Shown: piece after piece, positions 1-11,322 of the stretch
Layout of the letters: each line of letters begins with the position of its first letter
How positions within the stretch are numbered: the stretch's first letter is position 1
Assembly: GCA_022510425.1 (NCBI GenBank)
Contig: JAFLTO010000005.1
Location: 123,555 to 187,554, forward strand
Length of the DNA stretch: 64,000 nt
DNA from: Muribaculaceae bacterium
Lineage (GTDB): Bacteria; Bacteroidota; Bacteroidia; Bacteroidales; Muribaculaceae
Direction: 5' to 3'
Translations under genes and position numbers: made by a program
Notes under the pieces: model-generated
The model's database searches: none
Seen by the model: only the letters and a program-made list of their open reading frames with translations
Told to the model about the DNA's origin: nothing

Positions 1-306
1 TATCGCTTTTAACCCGGCAAATAATCCTGCCGGACCGGCTCCCACAATTACTATTTGGAGAGCATTTTTGTTTAACGGGTTATAAACCTTTTTAGGATAT
101 TGGTATGTTATTTCCTCTTGATGAGACGTAAGTAACGTTAAATTTACTTTTACGTTTTTTTTTCGAGCATCTATTGATTTTCGAATTATTTTAAAAGATT
201 TTATGAGTTTGTCTTTTTTCTTTAGTTCTTTTAAAATAAAAGAATGGTCTGACGCCTCTTTCGGCATCAAGGATAAAGTTATTTCTTTAAGATTATTATC
301 TCCCAT
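1..306 (-). CDS. FAD-dependent dehydrogenase, N-terminal part (gene cut by window start)
   Basis: The reading frame starts at an ATG whose complement is at 304-306 and stays open for 102 codons to the window edge. After about 80 residues of a lysine-rich N-terminal region it enters a beta strand followed by GAGPAG, the dinucleotide-binding motif of a Rossmann fold that binds FAD. An N-terminal extension of this size before the GxGxxG motif is typical of the uncharacterised FAD-dependent dehydrogenases of COG2509, so that is the preferred call. The substrate is unknown. The catalytic part lies outside the window. The gene diverges from the HAD phosphatase operon. Confidence 0.7.
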   Translation of the reverse strand, partial: MGDNNLKEITLSLMPKEASDHSFILKELKKKDKLIKSFKIIRKSIDARKKNVKVNLTLLTSHQEEITYQYPKKVYNPLNKNALQIVIVGAGPAGLFAGLKAI

Positions 307-347
307 TTTTAATAACGCAAAAATAACTAAAATTAAGGATTTTTCTT

Positions 348-355
348 TAGATTTG
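348..355 (+). promoter_or_regulatory. Bacteroidota -7 promoter element for the HAD-rarA operon
   Basis: TAGATTTG matches the TAnnTTTG -7 consensus and lies 16 bases before the ATG of the HAD gene. No TTG is found at the expected -33 distance, so this is a partial match. A CAAAAATA (TATTTTTG on the minus strand) at 318-325 could serve the divergent dehydrogenase, but would leave almost no leader. Confidence 0.4.
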
Positions 356-371
356 TAAGAAAATAAATATA

Positions 372-1028
372 ATGGAAGAAAATGTGCAAGAAATAGGTTT
401 CCTTTTCGACCTTGATGGTGTTATTATTGACAGTGAAAGTGAATACAGCAGAATTTGGCGCCAAATAAATAAAGAATATCCCACAGGAAAAGAAAATTTA
501 GAATATGTTATCAAAGGCTGCACCTTGTCAAAAATTCTGCAAGAAAATTTTCCCACAGACGAAATAAGAAATAATGTATCAGAACGATTGCACGAACTGG
601 AAAATCAAATGCATTATGAGTATCTCCCCCATGCACGTGATTTTTTAATAGATTTGAACAAAAGGAAATATCCTTGTGCTTTAGTAACCAGCAGTGATAA
701 CCAAAAGATGACTCATCTGCATGATGAGATAAAAGAACTTTTTGATTTCTTTGATTTTATAGTAACGGGAGATTTGGTTAAAACCTCCAAACCCTCACCG
801 GAAGGGTATCTTTTAGCAGCCTCTAAATTAAACATTGACCCAAAAAAATGCATTGTCTTTGAAGATTCATTACAAGGAGTAATGGCCGGACAAAATGCCG
901 GGGCATATGTAGTGGGGATAGCTGGTACTTTGCCGTCTGAAAAGATAGAGCCATATTCAGATATAGTAATAAATAATTTCAAAGAACTGCAACTTGAGAA
1001 CCTAATCCACGAAATAAGAAACAGATGA
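372..1028 (+). CDS. HAD-superfamily phosphatase (beta-phosphoglucomutase-like, subfamily IA)
   Basis: This 218-residue protein has all four HAD motifs: DLDG with nucleophile D13 and acid/base D15, Ser107-Ser108 in VTSSD, Lys140 in KPSPEGY, and the metal-binding E164-D165 in FEDSLQG. The helical cap between motifs I and II is of the C1 type found in beta-phosphoglucomutases and sugar-phosphate phosphatases. A soluble cytoplasmic hydrolase or mutase acting on a small phosphorylated metabolite is expected; the exact substrate cannot be read from the sequence. It is the first gene of a four-gene operon and its stop overlaps the rarA start (ATGA), implying translational coupling. Confidence 0.85.
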   Translation: MEENVQEIGFLFDLDGVIIDSESEYSRIWRQINKEYPTGKENLEYVIKGCTLSKILQENFPTDEIRNNVSERLHELENQMHYEYLPHARDFLIDLNKRKYPCALVTSSDNQKMTHLHDEIKELFDFFDFIVTGDLVKTSKPSPEGYLLAASKLNIDPKKCIVFEDSLQGVMAGQNAGAYVVGIAGTLPSEKIEPYSDIVINNFKELQLENLIHEIRNR

Positions 1029-2308
1029 CCAACAACATACCATTAGCCGAAAGATTAAGGCCGTCAACTTTAAATGATTATATTGGACAAAGCCACTTGG
1101 TAGGCGACAACGGAATCATCCGTAAAATGATTGAAGGAGGAAGAGTCAATTCCTTCATACTTTGGGGACCTCCGGGAGTTGGGAAAACCACTTTAGCTAT
1201 GATCATAGCCAAAGCAGTAGAAGCTCCGTTTTATACTTTAAGTGCTGTTTCAGCAGGTGTGAAAGAAGTTAGAGAGGTGATAGAAAAATGCAAAAACGAT
1301 GTTAATGGCATTTTTACTAAATCAAGGCCAATTCTTTTTATAGATGAAATTCATCGTTTCAGTAAATCTCAACAAGACTCTCTGTTAGGAGCTGTTGAAC
1401 AAGGTATTGTGACTCTAATCGGTGCCACTACAGAGAATCCTTCTTTTGAAGTGATAAGGCCTCTCCTTTCTCGATGTCAGGTCTATACATTGAAACCTTT
1501 GGATATGGACGATCTTGAGGTTTTGTTGAATAGAGCCATAAAAGAAGATCCTATATTAAAGAAACGTAAAGTTAAGATAGAAGAAAAAAAAGCATTATAT
1601 AGGTTTTCCGGCGGTGATGCACGTAAGCTTTTAAATATTCTTGATTTATTAGAACAGTCTTCATCCTCTGATGAAACTTTATTGATTACTGATCAGAAAG
1701 TTACAGAAATCCTACAAGAAAATCCTGCTGCCTACGATAAAAATGGAGAACTTCATTATGACATCATATCAGCATTCATCAAATCAGTGAGGGGAAGTGA
1801 TCCTGATGCAGCTGTATATTGGTTGGCAAGAATGGTAGCCGGGGGTGAAGATCCCGAGTTCATTGCAAGAAGGCTTGTTATTCTTGCGGCCGAAGACATC
1901 GGACTCGCTAATCCCAATGCTTTGTTGCTTGCCAATGCCACTTTCGATGCCTTGAAAAAAATTGGTTGGCCTGAAGGAAGAATAATCCTTTCTGAATGTA
2001 CATTATATCTCGCCACCTCTCCAAAGAGTAACTCTTCATATTTAGCAATAGACAGAGCCCTGGAAGAAGTAAGAAACAGTGGTAACCTGCCTGTGCCTTT
2101 ACATTTAAGAAATGCACCTACAAAACTAATGGAAGATTTAGGTTATCATCAAGGTTATAAATACGCACATGATTTTGAAAATCATTATGTCTATCAGCAA
2201 TATCTTCCCGATGGCCTTCAGGGAGTCAGATTCTGGCAACCTGCTATTAACCCCCATGAAAAGAAAATGACCGAATATTTGAATTCAATAAAAAAACAAA
2301 ATTCCTAA
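1025..2308 (+). CDS. rarA: Replication-associated recombination protein A (AAA+ ATPase)
   Basis: The product is a 427-residue clamp-loader-like AAA+ ATPase of the RarA/MgsA/WRNIP1 family, which acts at stalled replication forks and on single-stranded DNA ends. Walker A is GPPGVGKTT at 48-56, Walker B is FIDEIH at 104-109, and the sensor-1 region GATTENPSF follows near 132-140. The C-terminal tetramerisation region has the expected AEDIGLANP and RNAPT signatures. Length is normal for the family. It starts inside the stop of the HAD gene and ends 3 bases before the next gene. Confidence 0.95.
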   Translation: MTNNIPLAERLRPSTLNDYIGQSHLVGDNGIIRKMIEGGRVNSFILWGPPGVGKTTLAMIIAKAVEAPFYTLSAVSAGVKEVREVIEKCKNDVNGIFTKSRPILFIDEIHRFSKSQQDSLLGAVEQGIVTLIGATTENPSFEVIRPLLSRCQVYTLKPLDMDDLEVLLNRAIKEDPILKKRKVKIEEKKALYRFSGGDARKLLNILDLLEQSSSSDETLLITDQKVTEILQENPAAYDKNGELHYDIISAFIKSVRGSDPDAAVYWLARMVAGGEDPEFIARRLVILAAEDIGLANPNALLLANATFDALKKIGWPEGRIILSECTLYLATSPKSNSSYLAIDRALEEVRNSGNLPVPLHLRNAPTKLMEDLGYHQGYKYAHDFENHYVYQQYLPDGLQGVRFWQPAINPHEKKMTEYLNSIKKQNS

Positions 2309-2311
2309 AAT

Positions 2312-3307
2312 ATGTTAAAAATATATTATTATCCTTCGGAACAAAGATATGATGGAGATATGCCATACAGGCGATGTGGGAAAAGTGGTATACTACTCCC
2401 TGCCATATCTTTAGGTTTATGGCATAATTTCGGTGGAGTGGATACTTTGGAAAATTCCAAAAAGAAAATTCACTATGCCTTCGATCATGGTATCACTCAC
2501 TTTGATTTGGCTAACAATTATGGTCCACCTTACGGCAGTGCTGAAGAAACTTTTGGCATCATTATGAAAAACTCATTGAAACCTTATCGTGACGAACTCT
2601 TTATATCCACTAAGGCGGGACATGATATGTGGGATGGACCTTATGGAGAATGGGGTTCAAGGAAACATTTGATTAGTAGCTTAGATCAAAGCCTAAAAAG
2701 AATGAATCTTGATTATGTTGATATTTTTTATTCACATAGATATGATCCCCATACCCCTATGGAAGAAACTCTCCAAGCTCTAACAGATATAGTTAGAGCA
2801 GGGAAAGCTTTATATGTGGGAATTTCTAAATATCCCCCTGAAGCTGCTCAATTTGCCTATAATTATCTTAGAGAAAATAAAACCCCTTGTCTTCTTTATC
2901 AAGGGAAATACAATATTTTCGATAGAGAACCTGAATGTAATGGAATCTTGAATGGATGTGAACAAAATGGAGTTGGATTCATAGCATTTTCTCCATTGGC
3001 ACAAGGGCTTTTAACTGATAGATACCTTTATGGTATTCCTGATGATTCCAGAATTGGCAGAGGAGGTTATTTGAAAAAGGAATCTTTGACTGATGAAACC
3101 CTTACAAGAATAAAAAAACTTGATGAAATTGCTAAAAGAAGAAATCAGACCTTGGCTCAAATGGCGATAAGCTGGATTTTAAAAGATCAAAGAGTTTCAA
3201 GTGTAATTGTTGGAGCGAGTAGCGTGGAGCAACTTTCCGGTAATATTGACGCCCTCAAGAACTTGAACTTTTCTCCCGAAGAAATTGATGTAATTAATAA
3301 AATTTAA
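2312..3307 (+). CDS. Aldo/keto reductase, YghZ/GpR-like (L-glyceraldehyde 3-phosphate reductase type)
   Basis: This 331-residue NAD(P)H-dependent reductase has an (alpha/beta)8 barrel. The AKR tetrad is readable as D65, Y70, K101 and H142 (THFDLANNYG, STKAG, YSHR). The segments LGLWHNFGG, DLANNYGPPYGSAEE and STKAGHDMWDGPYG are diagnostic of the AKR14/YghZ group, which reduces L-glyceraldehyde 3-phosphate and methylglyoxal and so detoxifies reactive aldehydes. It is third in the operon, with 3- and 4-base gaps to its neighbours. The function is inferred by family; no cofactor preference can be fixed from the sequence. Confidence 0.88.
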   Translation: MLKIYYYPSEQRYDGDMPYRRCGKSGILLPAISLGLWHNFGGVDTLENSKKKIHYAFDHGITHFDLANNYGPPYGSAEETFGIIMKNSLKPYRDELFISTKAGHDMWDGPYGEWGSRKHLISSLDQSLKRMNLDYVDIFYSHRYDPHTPMEETLQALTDIVRAGKALYVGISKYPPEAAQFAYNYLRENKTPCLLYQGKYNIFDREPECNGILNGCEQNGVGFIAFSPLAQGLLTDRYLYGIPDDSRIGRGGYLKKESLTDETLTRIKKLDEIAKRRNQTLAQMAISWILKDQRVSSVIVGASSVEQLSGNIDALKNLNFSPEEIDVINKI

Positions 3308-3311
3308 AAAT

Positions 3312-4130
3312 ATGAGAATTTTAACTAAATCATCTTCAAAATTTATTGTTTCATTTATCTTTATTACATTTCTTTTCACATCCTTACCGTCTTTTGCAAA
3401 AATACAACTTGATAAAATCATAAGTGGTGCCACCAAAGCGTACTCTGCTTTTACTCTTTCAGATGAGGATATCAAAAATTATGTGCATGAATATGTGGTT
3501 TATTCAGATGCGAACAACAAGATTGCTCCGGATAACAGCGAGTATACCCTACGACTTATCAAACTCACAGATGGTCTTAAAGAAGTTGATGGTCAACCAT
3601 TGAATTTCAAAGTATATATTACCAATGAAGTAAATGCTTTCGCCTGTGCAGACGGAAGTGTGAGAGTTTATTCAAGTTTAATGGATCTAATGAATGATGA
3701 TGAAGTGCTTGGTGTAATTGGACATGAAATAGGTCATGTAGCACATAAAGACACTAAGAATGCAATGAAACAAGCCTTACTGAATTCCGCTTTGTTCGAT
3801 AGTCTTGGGTCTACAGGTGAAACTATGGCTAATTTAACGGATTCTCAATTGGGAGCTATCGGTCAATCATTATTAAGTTCAAAATATTCAAGGAAACAGG
3901 AAACTAATGCTGATGATTATGGATATGATTTTCTAAAAAAGAATGGCAAGAATCCATGGTCCATGGCCATGGCTTTTTCAAAATTGCAAGAATTGGAATC
4001 CTCTGGATCAAACAATGCCTTAGTCAATATGTTTTCGTCTCATCCGCAAACAAAAGACAGGATAAACAATATTATAAAAAAATGCAAGAAAGATAAAATT
4101 GCAAAGCCTGAAGGTTGTGATTTGAAATGA
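3312..4130 (+). CDS. Secreted M48-family zinc metallopeptidase
   Basis: This 272-residue protein begins with a Lys-rich n-region, a hydrophobic stretch (about 11-25) and a signal peptidase I site after PSFA (A29). The M48 zinc motif HEIGH is at 138-142, and the third ligand is Glu197 in the QETNADDYG helix. It resembles the periplasmic peptidase/chaperone group (BepA, YcaL, LoiP), which act on outer-membrane proteins. There is no TPR domain, so it is the short form. The gene is the last of the operon and is followed at once by a terminator hairpin. Confidence 0.88.
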   Translation: MRILTKSSSKFIVSFIFITFLFTSLPSFAKIQLDKIISGATKAYSAFTLSDEDIKNYVHEYVVYSDANNKIAPDNSEYTLRLIKLTDGLKEVDGQPLNFKVYITNEVNAFACADGSVRVYSSLMDLMNDDEVLGVIGHEIGHVAHKDTKNAMKQALLNSALFDSLGSTGETMANLTDSQLGAIGQSLLSSKYSRKQETNADDYGYDFLKKNGKNPWSMAMAFSKLQELESSGSNNALVNMFSSHPQTKDRINNIIKKCKKDKIAKPEGCDLK

Positions 4131-4166
4131 AAAAATCCTGAATGAAAAAATTCATTCAGGATTTTT
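4131..4166. terminator. Bidirectional intrinsic terminator between M48 peptidase and nth
   Basis: A perfect 16-bp stem (AAAAATCCTGAATGAA at 4131-4146 and its complement at 4151-4166) encloses a four-base loop. A-tract on one side and T-tract on the other let it serve the + strand operon and the convergent nth gene. Confidence 0.88.
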
Positions 4167-4218
4167 ATATTGACAGAGAAATCTTTTAAATATCATCTAT
4201 TTTTGATAATCATAAGAT

Positions 4219-4944
4219 TCATTTTTTTACATTGTTACTTTTACCGGTAACCTTCTTTTTATTTGAAACTTTCTTTTTATCCGTAACCTTCTTATTATCT
4301 GATGCTTTCTTGATTTTAGGATATTCTTTACAATATTGTTTCAATCCACAATTGTCACACTCCGGATTTCGAGCTTTACAAACATATCTTCCGTGTAGTA
4401 TTAACCAATGATGTGCCGTGGCTATTATGTCTTCCGGAAAATATTTAATCAATGTTTTTTCTGTTTCTAATGGTGTTTTTGAATCAGTAGTTAATCCGAT
4501 ACGGTTGCTGACTCTGAAAACATGAGTATCCACAGCCATTGCAGCTCGATTCCAAACAACAGCCAGCATCACATTGGCTGTTTTCCTGCCAACGCCTGGA
4601 AGTTTCATAAGGTTATCAATATCTGAAGGCATTTCTCCATTGAATTCCTCTGTTAGGATTTTAGCTGCTCTAATCAGATGTCTTGTTTTATTGTTAGGGA
4701 AGGTTACACTTTTTATAAATGAATACACATGCTCTTCAGAGGCATCTGCCAAAACTTCTGGATAAGGAAAAGCTTCAAACAAAGCGGGGGTAACCATATT
4801 GACCCTTTTATCTGTACATTGAGCAGATAATATCACAGCTAACAGCAGATGAAATGGAGAATCGTATTCGAGTTCAGTTGTAGGCGATGGCATCGTTTCA
4901 GAAAACCAATTTATAACCGCCTCATATCTTTCTTTTTTAGTCAT
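4219..4944 (-). CDS. nth: Endonuclease III (base-excision DNA glycosylase/AP lyase)
   Basis: The product removes oxidised pyrimidines and cleaves abasic sites. The helix-hairpin-helix is LPGVGRKTA with the Schiff-base lysine K121; the catalytic Asp is D139 in AVDTHVFR. The [4Fe-4S] loop has perfect Cys spacing, C189-x6-C196-x2-C199-x5-C205. The enzyme core ends near residue 211, as in E. coli, but this protein continues for about 30 residues as a lysine-rich tail made of six-residue units such as DNKKVT, DKKKVS and NKKKVT. The tail may bind nucleic acid or be disordered. The gene lies downstream of pheS but is separated from it by a terminator hairpin. Confidence 0.93.
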   Translation of the reverse strand: MTKKERYEAVINWFSETMPSPTTELEYDSPFHLLLAVILSAQCTDKRVNMVTPALFEAFPYPEVLADASEEHVYSFIKSVTFPNNKTRHLIRAAKILTEEFNGEMPSDIDNLMKLPGVGRKTANVMLAVVWNRAAMAVDTHVFRVSNRIGLTTDSKTPLETEKTLIKYFPEDIIATAHHWLILHGRYVCKARNPECDNCGLKQYCKEYPKIKKASDNKKVTDKKKVSNKKKVTGKSNNVKK

Positions 4945-4980
4945 AGGTTAAAAAGTTAAAGGAGGTGTGAAAACCTCCTT
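4945..4980 (-). terminator. Intrinsic terminator after pheS
   Basis: The stem AAGGAGGT (4959-4966) pairs with ACCTCCTT (4973-4980) around a six-base loop. On the minus strand it is followed by a T-rich run. It lies 4 bases past the pheS stop and 14 bases before the nth start codon, so nth is probably read by partial read-through or from a weak promoter. Confidence 0.7.
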
Positions 4981-4984
4981 ATGC

Positions 4985-6010
4985 TTATCTGGCTGATTCA
5001 AATTCTGCTAAGAATCTAACGTCATTTTCGCTAAACATTCTTAAGTCTTTAACCTTATATTTCAAGTTTGTGATTCTTTCAATACCTAATCCGAAAGCAT
5101 AACCGGAATATATTTCCGGATCTATTCCACAGGATTTCAATACATTGGGGTCTACCATCCCACAACCCAATATTTCTACCCAACCTGTTTCTTTACAGAA
5201 AGCACACCCTTTTCCTCCACAGATATCACAACTAATATCCATCTCCGCAGATGGTTCTGTAAAGGGAAAATAAGAAGGTCGAAGTCTTATTTTGGTTTCA
5301 GCACCAAACATTTGCTGTGCAAAATTGAGAAGTACTTGTCGAAGATCTGCAAAAGAAACATTCTTATCAATATATAATCCCTCTATCTGATGGAAAAAAC
5401 AATGTGCTCTTGCTGAGATAGCCTCATTTCTGTAAACTCTTCCGGGACAAACAATTCTTATTGGTGGCTGGTTTTTCTCCATGGTTCTGGTCTGAACCGA
5501 CGATGTGTGCGTGCGAAGCAATATGTCTATAGGGTTTCGGGAGATGAAGAAGGTATCTTGCATATCCCTTGCAGGATGATCAGCAGGGAAATTTAAAGAG
5601 GAGAATACATGCCAGTCGTCTTCTATTTCAGGACCTTCAGCAATTGTAAATCCCATATCTGCAAAAATTCTAAGGATATCATTTTTTACAATAGAAATAG
5701 GATGACGGCTTCCAACCGGGAATGAAGTTGCACTTCTTGTCAAATCGATTGAGGCTGAGTCAAATGAGCCGCTCAATGATGCATTTTCTTTCAGATAATT
5801 ATATCTTTCAGTAACAAAGGTCTTTAATTCATTAAGTTTCTGGCCAAGTTCTCTTTTTTGATCTGAAGGAACTGTTCTAAATGCATCCATCAAAGCTGAT
5901 AGAGCACCTTTCTTGCTAAGATATTTCAAGCGGAATTCCTCCACTTTGGCAGGGGTGTCAGCCTGGTAACCATTCACTTCCTCTTTGATAGATGCTATTT
6001 TATCAATCAT
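4985..6010 (-). CDS. pheS: Phenylalanine--tRNA ligase alpha subunit
   Basis: This class II synthetase subunit charges tRNA-Phe as an (alpha-beta)2 complex with PheT, which is not in this window. The N-terminal ~85 residues form the tRNA-binding coiled coil. Motif 2 is in the segment around FHQIEGLYID, and motif 3 is GLGIERITNLKY. The length of 341 aa is normal. Between FTEPSAEMD and the TGWVEILGCG segment the protein carries four cysteines spaced C-x2-C-x4-C-x2-C, which look like a small zinc knuckle absent from the E. coli protein. The gene is monocistronic or follows the two membrane proteins after a 62-base gap. Confidence 0.96.
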   Translation of the reverse strand: MIDKIASIKEEVNGYQADTPAKVEEFRLKYLSKKGALSALMDAFRTVPSDQKRELGQKLNELKTFVTERYNYLKENASLSGSFDSASIDLTRSATSFPVGSRHPISIVKNDILRIFADMGFTIAEGPEIEDDWHVFSSLNFPADHPARDMQDTFFISRNPIDILLRTHTSSVQTRTMEKNQPPIRIVCPGRVYRNEAISARAHCFFHQIEGLYIDKNVSFADLRQVLLNFAQQMFGAETKIRLRPSYFPFTEPSAEMDISCDICGGKGCAFCKETGWVEILGCGMVDPNVLKSCGIDPEIYSGYAFGLGIERITNLKYKVKDLRMFSENDVRFLAEFESAR

Positions 6011-6072
6011 TATAGTTCAATTTTTTTTATCTGATTTTATGATGCGAATTTAGTGATTTTTTTGCAAATATG

Positions 6073-6456
6073 CTATCTATAGTAAGACAGATCCGGAACT
6101 GCAAAGGCATATAAAATCTTTCCGTTTTCTTTTGATACAAAAACAAGATCTCCCGCTTCTACTTGAGGATATTCCTTCGAATCATCCTTTAATAAAAACA
6201 CATTATAGTCAGAAGGATTTAACAAATTGCCCATTTCATCTTCAAAATTATTGTTAAATAATGAAATGGTCTTGACCCTTGTCTGTAATAATGATGTATT
6301 CTGGAATGATAATTCCGGTACCATAGAAATACCAACAGCATCTTGATATTTTCTTCTATTTCTACGGGTTCTGGCCCATCCAAAAGTTATAATTGTCGCA
6401 TAAGCTAAAGCAAATGTAGAACCTATACATAATAATAAAATAGGTGGGATATTCAT
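6073..6456 (-). CDS. Hypothetical protein with one N-terminal membrane segment
   Basis: I do not recognise this 127-residue protein. Residues 4-25 form a hydrophobic helix followed by a basic patch (RTRRNRRK), which suggests an N-out/C-in anchor with a cytoplasmic domain of about 90 residues. The C-terminal part, with VEAGDLVFVSKENGK, resembles a small beta-rich fold. Its start overlaps the stop of the upstream membrane gene by 4 bases, so the two are probably translationally coupled and may act together. It ends 62 bases before pheS. Confidence 0.6.
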   Translation of the reverse strand: MNIPPILLLCIGSTFALAYATIITFGWARTRRNRRKYQDAVGISMVPELSFQNTSLLQTRVKTISLFNNNFEDEMGNLLNPSDYNVFLLKDDSKEYPQVEAGDLVFVSKENGKILYAFAVPDLSYYR

Positions 6457-6920
6457 AATTTTTTAGATTTAAAGGTGTTACCGACAACAGGAAAAGAATT
6501 TGTCAGAAGTCTTGGAGGTATTCTTCCGTCCATATATTTTTGCCACCCGGCTGTAAATATCACGGCGAGTATCCACCACCACGAGGGCTGCCAAAGAAAT
6601 AGCAAAGCCAAAGCAATGTTTATTAAAATATTTAACCAAACATATTTCCAAAGAGCGGCCTTCCGAAAATTAATGAATAATGAAGTTTGACTTGTAGCTA
6701 CTCTCCAAATACCCAGGCCACTTTCACAAAGATATGCCGAATAAGCTACTAAGGTGGAAAAAAGTAAGGCTTCCTTATGTGAAAACCAAGGACTGACATG
6801 AAAGAAACCTGCTATGCTTAATGCCGAAATCCATAAAAAAGAATGATCCAATGCAATCATATAACGATGCATAAATTCATTGCTTTCATAAGCAGATTCT
6901 ATTTTTCCTGATTCATTCAT
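6453..6920 (-). CDS. Hypothetical integral membrane protein (about four transmembrane helices)
   Basis: The product of 155 residues has hydrophobic segments near 25-42, 52-68, 90-110 and 112-127, and is rich in Trp and Phe. No enzymatic motif is seen. It starts 41 bases beyond the terminator after rpoC and is coupled by a 4-base overlap to the following single-span protein. No convincing promoter is visible in the short gap, so it may be fed by read-through from the rpoBC transcript. No function can be assigned. Confidence 0.6.
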   Translation of the reverse strand: MNESGKIESAYESNEFMHRYMIALDHSFLWISALSIAGFFHVSPWFSHKEALLFSTLVAYSAYLCESGLGIWRVATSQTSLFINFRKAALWKYVWLNILINIALALLFLWQPSWWWILAVIFTAGWQKYMDGRIPPRLLTNSFPVVGNTFKSKKL

Positions 6921-6960
6921 TAATATATAATTTTCACTAAATTAACCACTCAAAGAAAAT

Positions 6961-6999
6961 AATAAAAAAGGGAACCATGAATTGTTTCAAGGCTCCCCT
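6961..6999 (-). terminator. Intrinsic terminator after rpoC
   Basis: On the minus strand GGGAGCCTTGAA pairs with TTCATGGTTCCC (one mismatch, one G-U) and is followed by TTTTTTATT. It begins about 18 bases after the rpoC stop and ends the large transcription-translation operon. Confidence 0.8.
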
Positions 7000-7017
7000 T
7001 AATCAAGATTTTAAGAA

Positions 7018-11298
<4,281 letters not shown>

Positions 11299-11322
11299 AT
11301 GTAGTTTTCTCCTATTTCTTAA

